DNA of 64,000 bases from Ewingella americana ATCC 33852 (GTDB taxonomy: Bacteria > Pseudomonadota > Gammaproteobacteria > Enterobacterales > Enterobacteriaceae). Below the pieces are notes generated by a model. It was given only the letters and a program-made list of their open reading frames with translations, was not told the origin of the DNA and did not search any database. Location: NCBI RefSeq assembly GCF_000735345.1, contig NZ_JMPJ01000071.1, positions 114,609 through 178,608 on the forward strand. Direction: 5' to 3'. This document shows positions 1-8,148 of the stretch, piece by piece (the stretch's first letter is position 1; every line of letters starts with the position of its first letter). Made by a program: the position numbers and the translations under genes.

Positions 1-805
1 ACAGGCTCTCAATGTTATCCACCGGCTCCGGCAGTTTGCCCGGATTGCCACGACGCAGATTGATGAACTGCTGCTGGTTCGAGGTGAACATGCGGCGCGC
101 TTCGGCGTCGGTATCAGCCGCGATGGCGTTAATGCACACCATGGCATGCGGCTTCTCAAGCTGCTCGGAAGGTTTGAACTGGCTACGATAAATCGCCAGC
201 GCCTGATACAGCATGTCCGGCGCGAAGTGGGAAGCGAAGGCAAACGGCAAGCCAAGTGCCGCAGCCAGCTGCGCGCTATACAGGCTAGAACCTAGCAGCC
301 AAATCGGCACGTGCAGACCTTGGCCCGGTACGGCTTGTACCGGCTGGCCTGGCTGGACATCGCCGAAGTAGTGCTGCAACTCCTGCACGTCGCGCGGGAA
401 GTTATCTACGTCGCCCGACATATGGCGGCGCAGCGCAATCATTGTGCGCTGGTCAGTGCCCGGCGCGCGTCCTAAGCCCAGATCGACACGGTCCGGGTAG
501 AGCGTCGCCAAGGTGCCGAACTGCTCGGCAATCACCAAGGGGGAGTGGTTAGGCAACATCACGCCGCCGGAACCAATACGGATAGTTTTGGTGCCGCCAG
601 CGATAAAGCCAAGCAGCACCGAGGTCGCCGCACTGGCGATACCAATCATATTATGGTGCTCGGCCATCCAGTAACGCTTATAGCCAAGTTTTTCAGCGTG
701 TTGCGCTAGTTCCAGCGAGGATTGAAAGGCTTGTTTAGGGTTTGAACCTTGAGGGACAGGAGCTAAATCAAGCACGGAAAGGGGAACGGTGTATTTCTCA
801 GACAT
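1..805 (-). CDS. yhbW: Luciferase-like flavin monooxygenase (YhbW family), C-terminus cut by window edge
   Basis: The reading frame starts at ATG 805 ([16 protein letters not shown]) and stays open to the window edge, giving 268 residues of a protein that is about 335 residues long in the family. The run [13 protein letters not shown] near residue 50 and the later [20 protein letters not shown] and [13 protein letters not shown] segments are hallmarks of bacterial luciferase-like (LLM class) FMN-dependent oxidoreductases. The substrate is not known for this family member. It lies next to ubiV-ubiU-ubiT, as in E. coli, except that the HlyD/ABC operon is inserted between. It is divergent from that operon. 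Confident on family, not on function. Confidence 0.9.
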   Translation of the reverse strand, partial: MSEKYTVPLSVLDLAPVPQGSNPKQAFQSSLELAQHAEKLGYKRYWMAEHHNMIGIASAATSVLLGFIAGGTKTIRIGSGGVMLPNHSPLVIAEQFGTLATLYPDRVDLGLGRAPGTDQRTMIALRRHMSGDVDNFPRDVQELQHYFGDVQPGQPVQAVPGQGLHVPIWLLGSSLYSAQLAAALGLPFAFASHFAPDMLYQALAIYRSQFKPSEQLEKPHAMVCINAIAADTDAEARRMFTSNQQQFINLRRGNPGKLPEPVDNIESL

Positions 806-922
806 AGTCGTCGCTCACTCGTTGAGGGCTGAGGGCGAAGCTAATCGCCCGCTAATTATACAGCTAAGTATTACCGAATATGTTTGGGCTGAATACTTGA
901 TTTGTGCTCTAGGGATTTGGCT

Positions 923-968
923 TTGGGTGAATGTAATTGGTTTAGTTTATAATTTTAACCAATATGTT
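923..968 (+). promoter_or_regulatory. Candidate promoter with flanking inverted repeat, upstream of the HlyD/ABC operon
   Basis: In the 339-base gap between yhbW and the HlyD gene there is a perfect -10 hexamer TATAAT at 948-953. It is bracketed by the 7-base inverted repeat ATTGGTT (936-942) and AACCAAT (957-963). Such an arrangement is typical of a repressor operator covering a promoter. No strong -35 is seen (TTGGGT at 923-928 gives a long 19-base spacer). No regulator gene lies beside it. The promoter call is an inference. Confidence 0.4.
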
Positions 969-1056
969 GTTTCGTGTTAAAAAACCCTGACCGCACCCCG
1001 CTATCATGCCTGCTCTTCATTGACTGGAGACCTAGATAGCAACGGACGACGCTCGA

Positions 1057-1074
1057 TGGAAATGGAAATGGAAA
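1057..1074. repeat. Three tandem copies of the hexamer TGGAAA
   Basis: TGGAAA occurs three times without interruption, 71-88 bases before the HlyD-family start codon, so probably inside the 5' leader of that operon. Short perfect hexamer repeats can change in copy number; any effect here is speculative. Confidence 0.8.
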
Positions 1075-1144
1075 TGCCACTGCTCGAATCCCGAGGGTTC
1101 TCGCGCTGAGTTTCACTCTGGCAAATAAAAAGGAAGCTAAAACA

Positions 1145-2116
1145 ATGAGTAAGAGAATGTTATTGACCCTGCTGTTAGTGGCAGTGGCCATTTCGCTGGC
1201 GGTACTTTTCCGCGCGGGCAACCAGGACTTGTTATTGCAGGGAGAAGTGGACGCGCCGGAGGTGATCGTCGCGTCGAAAGCCAAGGGCCGCGTGATTGAG
1301 CGTTACGTGGAGCGTGGTGATGATGTTAAAGCCGGCCAGCTGCTGATGTCTCTCGACAGCCCGGAGCTGATGGCGCAGCTGCGCTCGCTGGAGGCTGCGC
1401 GCGATCAGGCCAAATCACAGCTGGAATTGTCGATTAATGGCACCCGTGAAGAGAGCATCCGCAATCTGAAAGCGACGCTCGGGCAGGCGCAAACCGAGTA
1501 CACCAACGCGCGTGACGAATACAATCGTAATGCCAAAGTTGCCGCCAAAGGCTTTGTTTCTGCTTCAGATTTAGAGAATTCCCGCCGCGCGCGCGACAGC
1601 GCCTACCAGCAAGTTTTAGTCGCCAAAGCCAACCTTGATGAAGGCGTTAACGGTGACCGCGTCGAGCAGCGCCAAAGCTATGCCGCCCAGCTGCGTCAGG
1701 CTGAAGAAGACCTGCTGGAAGTGAAAGCCCAAACGGATGATTTACAGGTCAAAGCGCCAGTTGATGGTGAAGTCGGGCCGATTCCGGTGGAGGTGGGCGA
1801 GCTGCAAAGTGCCTCCAGCCCGCTGTTAACCCTGCTGCGCTTGCCGGACGCCTACTTTGTTTTCAACCTGCGTGAAGACATTCTCGCCGGGGTGCATAAA
1901 GGCGACAAAATCAGAATTCGCGTGCCTGCGCTCAATAACCAAGAGGTGGAAGCCGAGGTGCGTTACATCGCGCCATTAGGGGATTACGCCACCAAGCGCG
2001 CCACCCGCGCGACCGGCGACTTCGACCTGAAAACCTTTGAAGTTCGCCTCTATCCGCTGCAAAAAGTGCCTAACATGCGCCAAGGCATGAGTGCTTTGTG
2101 GAACTGGAAAGAGTAG
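1145..2116 (+). CDS. HlyD/EmrA-type membrane fusion (periplasmic adaptor) protein
   Basis: 323 residues. An uncleaved N-terminal membrane anchor (residues about 5-22) is followed by the first half of a lipoyl-like barrel (GEVDAPEVIVASKAKGRV to LMSLDSPEL), a long alpha-helical coiled-coil hairpin (about 75-190, rich in E, Q, A and R), and the second lipoyl half (LQVKAPVDGEVGPIPVEVGE), then a beta-barrel domain. This is the standard adaptor layout that links an inner-membrane exporter to an outer-membrane channel. AAGGAAG precedes the ATG. The gene is followed directly by two ABC-2 permease genes, so it probably acts with them in export. The substrate is unknown. It resembles E. coli YhiI/YbhG-type adaptors. 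Confidence 0.9.
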   Translation: MSKRMLLTLLLVAVAISLAVLFRAGNQDLLLQGEVDAPEVIVASKAKGRVIERYVERGDDVKAGQLLMSLDSPELMAQLRSLEAARDQAKSQLELSINGTREESIRNLKATLGQAQTEYTNARDEYNRNAKVAAKGFVSASDLENSRRARDSAYQQVLVAKANLDEGVNGDRVEQRQSYAAQLRQAEEDLLEVKAQTDDLQVKAPVDGEVGPIPVEVGELQSASSPLLTLLRLPDAYFVFNLREDILAGVHKGDKIRIRVPALNNQEVEAEVRYIAPLGDYATKRATRATGDFDLKTFEVRLYPLQKVPNMRQGMSALWNWKE

Positions 2117-2121
2117 TGGCA

Positions 2122-3270
2122 ATGTTTCGGGTAAAAGCCGGCTGGCGCTGTTTCTCTCGCTCGTTCAACCGCGAAACGCGTGACGCCTTTCGCAAGCCGG
2201 TGATCCACTGGCTGGGTTGGATATTCCCTTTACTGCTGTTCATCCTGATCAGCAGTAACTTCTCCGAAGGCACCCTGTTAAACCTGCCGGTGTCGGTGGT
2301 GGATAACGACCACAGCACCCTGTCAAAGACGCTGATCCGCAAACTGGACGCGGGCTCCCATGCCCACGTGCAGGCTTTCGACGGCGGCTTGCAGGAGGCC
2401 GAGCATCGGCTGCGCACCGCGCAGGATTACGCCTTGCTCTACATTCCGCCTGACTTTCAGGCCGACGCGCTGGAAGGCAAGCAGCCCAGCGTGGTGCTCT
2501 ATTACAACGCGCTGTTTTACGGCGCTGGGCTTTACTCCACGCAGGATTTCAGCGGCTTAATCACTGAATTAAATAGTAAATATCGAGCGATTCTGGCTAA
2601 TGAAATGGGTAAAACCATGCCGCCAATGGCCAGCGTAGAACTGCTGTATGGCAGCCTGTTTAATGCCAGCGGCAGCTATATTTACTACCAGCAGTTCGCG
2701 GCGATGATCCATCTGATTCAGCTCTTTACCGTGACTTGCATGATTTACGTGATGGCCCGCAGCCAGTCGCTGCTCGGCGCGCCGTCCTTCACCTTTGCGC
2801 TGTTGGGCAAACTCGCACCTTACACCCTGTGTTTCACCACGCTGCTGGTGGTGGAAATCGCCATGCTGGTGGGCTTTTTTGACGCGAGGGTCAGCGGCAA
2901 TCCGCTGTTTATGGTGCTGATTAGCTTCTTCTATGTGATTGCCGCCCAGAGCATCGGGCTGCTGCTGTTCACCTTCACCAGCACCACCATCACGGCCTAT
3001 ACCCTGATGGGGATTTTCGTCAGTATCGCGTTGACCTTCTCGGGCATGGCGGTGCCGGAGCTGTCGATGCCATTAGTGGCGCGGATCATCTCCAATATCG
3101 AGCCTTTGACTCACGCCTTGTACGCCATGTTTGATATTTTCCTGCGACAGGTGCCAGCCAGCGCCATCTTCAGCGTGTGCGCTATTTTGATGATTTACCC
3201 GCTGGTGACCGGCGTGTTGGTGCATAAGCGACTGTACCTGCGACTCAAGAAGCAGGAGCCAGGAAAATGA
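2122..3270 (+). CDS. ABC-2 type exporter permease subunit (YhhJ-like), first of two
   Basis: 382 residues from ATG 2122, chosen because GGAAAGAG lies 8 bases upstream; an in-frame ATG at 2098 would overlap the adaptor gene and lacks a good ribosome site. Topology is the ABC-2 pattern: one N-terminal membrane helix (IFPLLLFILISS), a large extracytoplasmic domain with LPVSVVDNDHSTLSKTLI, then five helices in the C-terminal half (for example LIQLFTVTCMIYVMA and YTLMGIFVSIALTFSG). It is co-transcribed with the adaptor and with a paralogous permease overlapping by 4 bases. No ATP-binding subunit is encoded nearby. Confidence 0.9.
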   Translation: MFRVKAGWRCFSRSFNRETRDAFRKPVIHWLGWIFPLLLFILISSNFSEGTLLNLPVSVVDNDHSTLSKTLIRKLDAGSHAHVQAFDGGLQEAEHRLRTAQDYALLYIPPDFQADALEGKQPSVVLYYNALFYGAGLYSTQDFSGLITELNSKYRAILANEMGKTMPPMASVELLYGSLFNASGSYIYYQQFAAMIHLIQLFTVTCMIYVMARSQSLLGAPSFTFALLGKLAPYTLCFTTLLVVEIAMLVGFFDARVSGNPLFMVLISFFYVIAAQSIGLLLFTFTSTTITAYTLMGIFVSIALTFSGMAVPELSMPLVARIISNIEPLTHALYAMFDIFLRQVPASAIFSVCAILMIYPLVTGVLVHKRLYLRLKKQEPGK

Positions 3271-4436
3271 CGCTGCGCCAATGGCTTACCACTTACTGGA
3301 AGACCTTCGTCAAAGTCCTGACCGGCATGCTCGACAAGCCGATGTGGATGATGCTGCTGATTTCGCTGTGCGTGATGAGTACGGTTTATGCCAATCGCAC
3401 GGTGTGGGACTTGCCGGTGGCGGTGGTCGATCAGGACCACAGCTCGGCCAGTCGGATGCTTATCCGCCAGCTTGATGCGACCTCGAAAATCAAGATGAAC
3501 AGCTACGACAGCGTGGATCAGGCCGAGAAGGATCTAGCGTGGCGAAAACTGTTCGCGGTGATCATCATGCCGGTCGATCTGGAGAAGAAGATCCTCGCAG
3601 GCAGCGACGTGGTGATCCCGGTGTACGGCGATGCCACCAACCGTCTGGCGAACGGCCAGATCCAGCAGGATGTGGTCGCGGCCTACCAGTCGATTTTGAC
3701 CCAGTACAATACCGAACTGCTGATGCGTAACGGCTTTAACAGCAAGCAGGCCAATGTGCTGTTGACGCCAATCATCGGCCAGACGCTGGACTTGTTTAAC
3801 CCCGGCATCAGCTTCGCGGCGATTATCTTCCCCGGCCTGCTAGTCATGCTGCTGCAACACTCCCTGCTGATCGCCAGCGTGCGGGTGAATATCACCCTCA
3901 ACAGCGCGCCCGACGGCAAACCCGCAATTCCGGTATTCCTCGGCGGGTTAACGGCGCTGATCCCCATTTGGCTCTTCCTGTCGATTGTGCTGTTTGTACT
4001 TTGGCCATGGATTTTAGGTTATCGGCAGACGGCGACCATACCCGAAATCATCATGCTGACTTTCCCGTTCCTGCTGGCGGTGCTCGGGCTGGGCAAGCTG
4101 GTGACGGAGTGCCTGCGCAGCGTGGAGATGATCTACCTGACGCTCTCTTTCATCACCATGCCGGTGTTCTACATTTCAGGGACCATTTGGCCGCTACAGG
4201 CGATGCCGACGTGGGTGCGGGGCGTGTCGTCGATGCTGCCTTCCACCTGGGCTACCAAGGCGATTGCTGGAGTGAACCAGATGGGGCTGCCGTTCAAAGA
4301 GGTGGGCGGAGATATGCTGATGCTGCTGCTTCTTGGCGCGATTTATACCATTTTGGGCATCGGCCTTGGCATCTTGCGAGACAGCGGGCGGCTGCGTGGC
4401 TTGCTGCATCGCAAAAAGCCGCTGAAGAATGATTAA
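3267..4436 (+). CDS. ABC-2 type exporter permease subunit (YhhJ-like), second of two
   Basis: 389 residues; its ATG overlaps the previous stop in an ATGA tetranucleotide, showing translational coupling. It is a diverged paralogue of the upstream permease: LPVAVVDQDHSSASRMLI here matches LPVSVVDNDHSTLSKTLI there, at the same place after the first membrane helix. Five more helices fill the C-terminal half. The two probably form a heterodimeric channel working with the HlyD-like adaptor. In E. coli the similar YhhJ system is encoded with the ATPase RbbA; here the ATPase is missing from the operon. Confidence 0.9.
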   Translation: MTLRQWLTTYWKTFVKVLTGMLDKPMWMMLLISLCVMSTVYANRTVWDLPVAVVDQDHSSASRMLIRQLDATSKIKMNSYDSVDQAEKDLAWRKLFAVIIMPVDLEKKILAGSDVVIPVYGDATNRLANGQIQQDVVAAYQSILTQYNTELLMRNGFNSKQANVLLTPIIGQTLDLFNPGISFAAIIFPGLLVMLLQHSLLIASVRVNITLNSAPDGKPAIPVFLGGLTALIPIWLFLSIVLFVLWPWILGYRQTATIPEIIMLTFPFLLAVLGLGKLVTECLRSVEMIYLTLSFITMPVFYISGTIWPLQAMPTWVRGVSSMLPSTWATKAIAGVNQMGLPFKEVGGDMLMLLLLGAIYTILGIGLGILRDSGRLRGLLHRKKPLKND

Positions 4437-4452
4437 GGAAGGAAGTATGAAG

Positions 4453-4480
4453 AACAGGCGCAGAGAGTGCGCCTGTTTTG
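4453..4480 (+). terminator. Intrinsic terminator after the HlyD/ABC operon
   Basis: AACAGGCGC (4453-4461) pairs with GCGCCTGTT (4469-4477) across a 7-base loop and runs into TTTTG. It sits in the 46 bases between the convergent permease and ubiV genes and may serve both. Confidence 0.75.
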
Positions 4481-4482
4481 CT

Positions 4483-5361
4483 TCATTGCACTAACTCCAG
4501 CCCAGCGACGCGCTGCCAATAGCCATTACAGTCAGCTTTATCCTGTAACTCCAGCGCAGACAAACCTCTTTCATTGCCACGGAACTGCTCGAGCACCTGC
4601 AGGGTTTGCAGGCTTTCCGGCGACAATCTGACAATATCCACCAAGCCCTGCATTGAGGTTTGCTCATTGCCGAGGTTGTAGCAATAGCCGCTTTGGGTCT
4701 GAATGCCGTTGAGCACGAACACCTGCTGGTTCTCCTGCGACAGCACTTTGCGGCCCTGCGGATACTTAATACAGCAGGTTTCGCAATCATCCTTGGCCCG
4801 GTCTTCCGAGCGCGCGGTAAAGCAGCGCGCCGAGTAAGCCAGCGGCAAGTGGCCGTAGGACAGCACTTCCACCTCGAACTTGCCGCCAATCCCCATGTCC
4901 TGACACTGATTGAGCAGATTCACCAGCCAATCGCGGGAAAGCTCCACCGGCATGCACCAGCGCGACATGCCCTGTTGATGCAGAATCTTAAGAGTGGCGG
5001 CGTTGTAGCAGTTCAGCGCGTGTCCGGCGACAAACGGCAATTTGCGCTCGGCCGCCATGTTCACCGCGCCAAAATCATTGGCTTCCAGCAAAAACTCGCC
5101 GTTTTCCACGTAGCGTTTCAACTCATTCAATTCAGACGGAGCTTGCAGCAGTGCGAGGGTTGAAAGCACCACCTGTTTGCCGCTGGCGGCGAGCTGGCGG
5201 GCGATTTCCAGCCAATCATTGACCTTCATCTCGCGGCGCTTGGTACAGACATTTTCGCCGAGGTAGATGATGTCGGCACTGCTGCTGGCGGCGGCCTGAT
5301 AAAACGCCTCAACGTCCTGCTTCGGCCAGTAATAAAGGATGGCGCCTAAAGAGTATTTCAT
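4483..5361 (-). CDS. ubiV: O2-independent ubiquinone hydroxylation protein UbiV (U32 peptidase-like)
   Basis: 292 residues from ATG 5361 (MKYSLGAILYYWPK), preceded by AGGGGGAA; an upstream in-frame start would run into ubiU. UbiV with UbiU forms an iron-sulfur complex needed for the three ring hydroxylations of ubiquinone without oxygen. The four cluster-binding cysteines known in E. coli UbiV are at identical positions here: C39, C180, C193 and C197. The gene lies 14 bases after ubiU and is read from the same promoter. The U32 fold is a relic name; no protease activity is expected. Confidence 0.97.
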   Translation of the reverse strand: MKYSLGAILYYWPKQDVEAFYQAAASSSADIIYLGENVCTKRREMKVNDWLEIARQLAASGKQVVLSTLALLQAPSELNELKRYVENGEFLLEANDFGAVNMAAERKLPFVAGHALNCYNAATLKILHQQGMSRWCMPVELSRDWLVNLLNQCQDMGIGGKFEVEVLSYGHLPLAYSARCFTARSEDRAKDDCETCCIKYPQGRKVLSQENQQVFVLNGIQTQSGYCYNLGNEQTSMQGLVDIVRLSPESLQTLQVLEQFRGNERGLSALELQDKADCNGYWQRVAGLELVQ

Positions 5362-5375
5362 CGTTCCCCCTGCCA

Positions 5376-6371
5376 TTATTGCCACTTGCGATGATAAGCA
5401 CCGAGCGTGGTTTGGGTGCCTTCGGACATTGAACCTAGCTGCGTCATCCACTGAGTATCGGTAGTGAAAGCCTGCGGATTGGCCTTGCAACGGTCGATAG
5501 CGGCGCGCCAGACGCGGGTCACCTCGCTGACATAGGCCGGGCTGCGCTGACGCCCCTCGATTTTCACCGACGCGATATTGGCGGCAAACAGCTCAGGCAG
5601 CAGCTCCAGCGTATTCAGGCTGGTGGGCTCTTCCAGCGCGTGATACTTCGCGCCGTCCACCAGATAGCGCCCCTTACATAGAGTCGGATATCCGGCGTTT
5701 TCGCCTTCGTTATAGCGATCGATCAGCACATTATTGAGACGCGACTCCATGCCTTCGGCGGTCTGCTGCCAGCGGACAAATCGCGCCGGAGAGCAGGCGC
5801 CCACGGTGTTTGGCGACTCGCCGGTGAGATAAGAGGAGAGGTAGCAGCGGCCTTCGGCCATGATGCACAGGCTGCCAAAGGCGAAGACTTCCAGCGGCAC
5901 GACGCTGGTGCGCGACAGCTGGCGGACTTGATGCATCGACAGCACGCGCGGGAGCACGACGCGGGCGACATCGAAATTGCGCTGATAGAACTTAATGGCT
6001 TCATCGTTGGTGGCCGAGGCCTGTACCGACACGTGGCGCTCAACCTGCGGGTAGCGTTTGGCGGCGTAATCGAGCATGGCGATATCGGCGAGGATCAGCG
6101 CGTCTGCACCCAGCTGCGCGGCCATATCCACGGCGCGCTCCCAGCGCTCAAAGCCGTCAGGGTGGGCGAAGGTATTGATGGCAATATGCAGCTTGCGACG
6201 GTGGCGATGCACGTAATTCGCCGCCTCCTGCAATTTCTTCTCAGTAAAGTTCAGACCGGCAAAATGGCGGGCATTGGTATCGTCTTTTAGGCCGATATAG
6301 ACCGCGTCGGCACCCTGATCAATGGCCGCTTTCAACGCAGGCAGATTGCCCGCCGGGCAAAGTAACTCCAT
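5376..6371 (-). CDS. ubiU: O2-independent ubiquinone hydroxylation protein UbiU (U32 peptidase-like)
   Basis: 331 residues beginning MELLCPAGNLPALKAAIDQG. Partner of UbiV in anaerobic ubiquinone synthesis; the complex is thought to use prephenate as oxygen donor. The four [4Fe-4S] ligands reported for E. coli UbiU (C169, C176, C193, C232) are all present at those same positions. It is the first gene of a two-gene operon and is divergent from ubiT, the third protein of the pathway. A well-placed FNR-like site lies upstream (see 6467-6515), consistent with induction without oxygen. Confidence 0.97.
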   Translation of the reverse strand: MELLCPAGNLPALKAAIDQGADAVYIGLKDDTNARHFAGLNFTEKKLQEAANYVHRHRRKLHIAINTFAHPDGFERWERAVDMAAQLGADALILADIAMLDYAAKRYPQVERHVSVQASATNDEAIKFYQRNFDVARVVLPRVLSMHQVRQLSRTSVVPLEVFAFGSLCIMAEGRCYLSSYLTGESPNTVGACSPARFVRWQQTAEGMESRLNNVLIDRYNEGENAGYPTLCKGRYLVDGAKYHALEEPTSLNTLELLPELFAANIASVKIEGRQRSPAYVSEVTRVWRAAIDRCKANPQAFTTDTQWMTQLGSMSEGTQTTLGAYHRKWQ

Positions 6372-6466
6372 GGTTTATTCCTGACTTCAGCCGGTAAAAC
6401 TGCGCCGGTAAGAATGAAAAGGGGAGACCCGCTGACGTAAAGCCTTCATCAGTGAGCATTTTACTG

Positions 6467-6515
6467 GGGAGCTATTTTAGAGAAGGCGGTCGCGCAATAT
6501 TTTGATTTGAGGCAG
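6467..6515 (-). promoter_or_regulatory. FNR-type class II promoter of ubiU-ubiV
   Basis: Read on the minus strand, CTGCC-TCAA-ATCAA (6515 to 6502) matches the FNR consensus TTGAT-N4-ATCAA at 7 of 10 positions, with a perfect second half. TAAAAT (6479 to 6474) is a good -10. If transcription starts at 6467, as this -10 implies, the FNR site is centred at exactly -41.5, the class II activation position. E. coli ubiUV is known to be FNR-dependent. The rest of the 309-base gap to ubiT (6372-6680) holds no gene that I can see. Confidence 0.6.
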
Positions 6516-6680
6516 TTTATAACCTGTTGGCCCCGGCTCGGGGCGCGGGAGGTTGTGCGCGCTTTCTTTCTGTTGCAGTATTTATTGATGCAGGACGCGG
6601 TACTGAATAGTCGATGTGGCAAAATAGGGCCCATCTCTTGAGCGAATCAGTTTCCAAAGTTACCTAAAGGAGTGGTGCCA

Positions 6681-7202
6681 GTGTTGCAAAAACTACGAGC
6701 ACGTATGGTGCGTCAGGGGCCGTCATTGTTAAGTTTGCCGGTAAAATTCACGCCTTTCGCCTTGCAGCGGCAGGTTTTGCAACAGGTGCTAAGCTGGCAA
6801 TTCCGGCAGGCGCTGGCCGAGGGTGAGCTAGACTTCCTCGAAGATCGCTGGTTAAAAATCGAAGTCAGCGATATTGGTCTAAGCTGGCTGATGACCGTTG
6901 AAGATAGCAAGCTAGTGATTAGCGAGCAGGGTGAAGCGGATGTCAGTTTCAGCGGCAACGCTAACGATTTAGTGCTGATCGCCGCACGCAAGCAAGACCC
7001 TGATACGCTGTTCTTCCAGCGCCGTTTACGTATCGAAGGGGATACCGAACTCGGGCTGTACGTCAAAAATCTGATGGACGCCATCGATCTGGACAGTATG
7101 CCTTTGCTGCTAAAAAGCGGCTTAATGCGCCTGGCAGACTTTATAGAAGCAGGTTTACAAGAGGACCGCGAGCCCGGCGCTCCGGTAGTGCAAACATGTT
7201 AA
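6681..7202 (+). CDS. ubiT: Ubiquinone biosynthesis accessory factor UbiT (SCP2 domain)
   Basis: 173 residues. GTG 6681 was chosen because AAAGGAG ends 8 bases upstream and because the protein then starts V(M)LQKLRARMV, in register with E. coli UbiT; two upstream in-frame GTG codons lie inside the ribosome site. The protein is a sterol-carrier-protein-2 fold that binds prenylated ubiquinone intermediates and is needed for anaerobic synthesis with UbiU and UbiV. The segment IAARKQDPDTLFFQRRL is the conserved SCP2 signature. It is divergent from ubiUV and overlaps yhbS by 7 bases. Confidence 0.95.
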   Translation: MLQKLRARMVRQGPSLLSLPVKFTPFALQRQVLQQVLSWQFRQALAEGELDFLEDRWLKIEVSDIGLSWLMTVEDSKLVISEQGEADVSFSGNANDLVLIAARKQDPDTLFFQRRLRIEGDTELGLYVKNLMDAIDLDSMPLLLKSGLMRLADFIEAGLQEDREPGAPVVQTC

Positions 7203-7699
7203 TTCGTACTGAAATACCGATTGATGCCGCGGGCATCGACCGTTTACTGCGCGAAACCTTCAAGCGTGACGATGAAGCAGACTTGGTGAGAGAACTGCGC
7301 GAAGACGGTTTGCTGACGCTCGGCGTGGTCGCCACCGATGACGAAGGTCAGGTGGTCGGCTACGTGGCTTTCAGCCCGGTTGATATCAAAGGGGAAGACC
7401 GCAATTGGGTCTCTCTGGCACCGCTGGCCGTCGATGAATCACTGCGCGGACAGGGCTTTGGCGAAAAACTGGTATATGAAGGTTTAGACTCACTCAATGA
7501 GTTCGGCTACGCCGCCGTGGTGGTGTTGGGCGACCCCGCCTACTATGGCCGTTTTGGCTTCAAACCCGCAGCCCAGCACGACCTGCACTGCCGCTGGCCT
7601 GACACCGAAGCCACTTTCCAGCTCTACACCCTGAGTGACGATGCCCTCAACGATGCCCACGGCGAAGTCACCTTCCCGGCGGCGTTTAATCGTTTTTGA
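7196..7699 (+). CDS. yhbS: GNAT-family N-acetyltransferase YhbS
   Basis: 167 residues, single GNAT domain. VSLAPLAVDESLRGQGFGEKLVYEGL carries beta-4 and the acetyl-CoA-binding P-loop (RGQGFG), and VVVLGDPAYYGRFGFKP is the C-terminal motif B region with the usual YYGRFGF. The start overlaps the end of ubiT, so the two are translated from one message, as in E. coli. The acceptor substrate is not known. Confidence 0.92.
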   Translation: MLIRTEIPIDAAGIDRLLRETFKRDDEADLVRELREDGLLTLGVVATDDEGQVVGYVAFSPVDIKGEDRNWVSLAPLAVDESLRGQGFGEKLVYEGLDSLNEFGYAAVVVLGDPAYYGRFGFKPAAQHDLHCRWPDTEATFQLYTLSDDALNDAHGEVTFPAAFNRF

Positions 7700-7733
7700 G
7701 TCTGAAAGGCTGCTTTTAACGCGCATTTTTCTG

Positions 7734-7790
7734 TTGAAACAATAACCAATTCTTCCTATAGTATCTGTACGGTAAAAAACCGTACAGATA
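7734..7790 (+). promoter_or_regulatory. Sigma-70 promoter and palindromic operator of ataR-ataT
   Basis: TTGAAA (7734-7739), a 17-base spacer and TATAGT (7757-7762) form a strong promoter. Starting at the last base of the -10 is a perfect 12-base inverted repeat, TATCTGTACGGT (7762-7773) and ACCGTACAGATA (7779-7790), separated by five A residues. The palindrome covers the expected transcription start, the usual place for autorepression by a ribbon-helix-helix antitoxin such as AtaR. Confidence 0.75.
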
Positions 7791-7875
7791 TGCCTTTCTT
7801 GCATCTCTCCAAATCATAAAATCTCAAAAGAAGAGAATAGCTGCCGCCTGTGCGTTGGCAGTCTAGGAGCACCAC

Positions 7876-8145
7876 ATGTCAGCCCTGAAGAAACAGCGCA
7901 TCGATCTGAGATTGTCCGACGCTGATAAAAGCGCGATCGAAGAAGCTGCGGCAATGTCCAACCAGACCATCACGCAGTTTATGGTTGCTAGTGCCTCAAA
8001 GCGTGCTGCGGAAGTTATCGAGCACCATCGGCGCCTCATCCTTAATGAAGAGTCGTGGGATCTGGTAATGGATGCGATCAGCAACCCGCCTGAACTGAAC
8101 GATAGGCTGAAGCGAGCCGCCAAGCGTCTTGAGAATATGGAGTAA
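7876..8145 (+). CDS. ataR: AtaR-like DUF1778 antitoxin (ribbon-helix-helix)
   Basis: 89 residues. The N-terminal part, KKQRIDLRLSDADKSAIEEAA, is a ribbon-helix-helix DNA-binding domain; the C-terminal part (about 50-89) wraps and inhibits the partner toxin. It aligns along its whole length with E. coli AtaR, the antitoxin of the AtaR-AtaT pair. The toxin gene starts 3 bases after its stop. A perfect palindrome overlapping the promoter is the likely binding site. The pair is inserted between yhbS and yhbQ, which are neighbours in E. coli, so it probably arrived by transfer. Confidence 0.92.
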   Translation: MSALKKQRIDLRLSDADKSAIEEAAAMSNQTITQFMVASASKRAAEVIEHHRRLILNEESWDLVMDAISNPPELNDRLKRAAKRLENME

Positions 8146-8148
8146 GCG

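Noticed and set aside
2098-2121. Upstream ATG start for the first ABC-2 permease
   Set aside because: It would overlap the adaptor gene by 19 bases without a ribosome site; ATG 2122 has GGAAAGAG at correct spacing.
6636-6648. TTGAG-CGA-ATCAG as an FNR site for ubiT
   Set aside because: The half-sites are separated by 3 bases, not 4, and two positions are off consensus.
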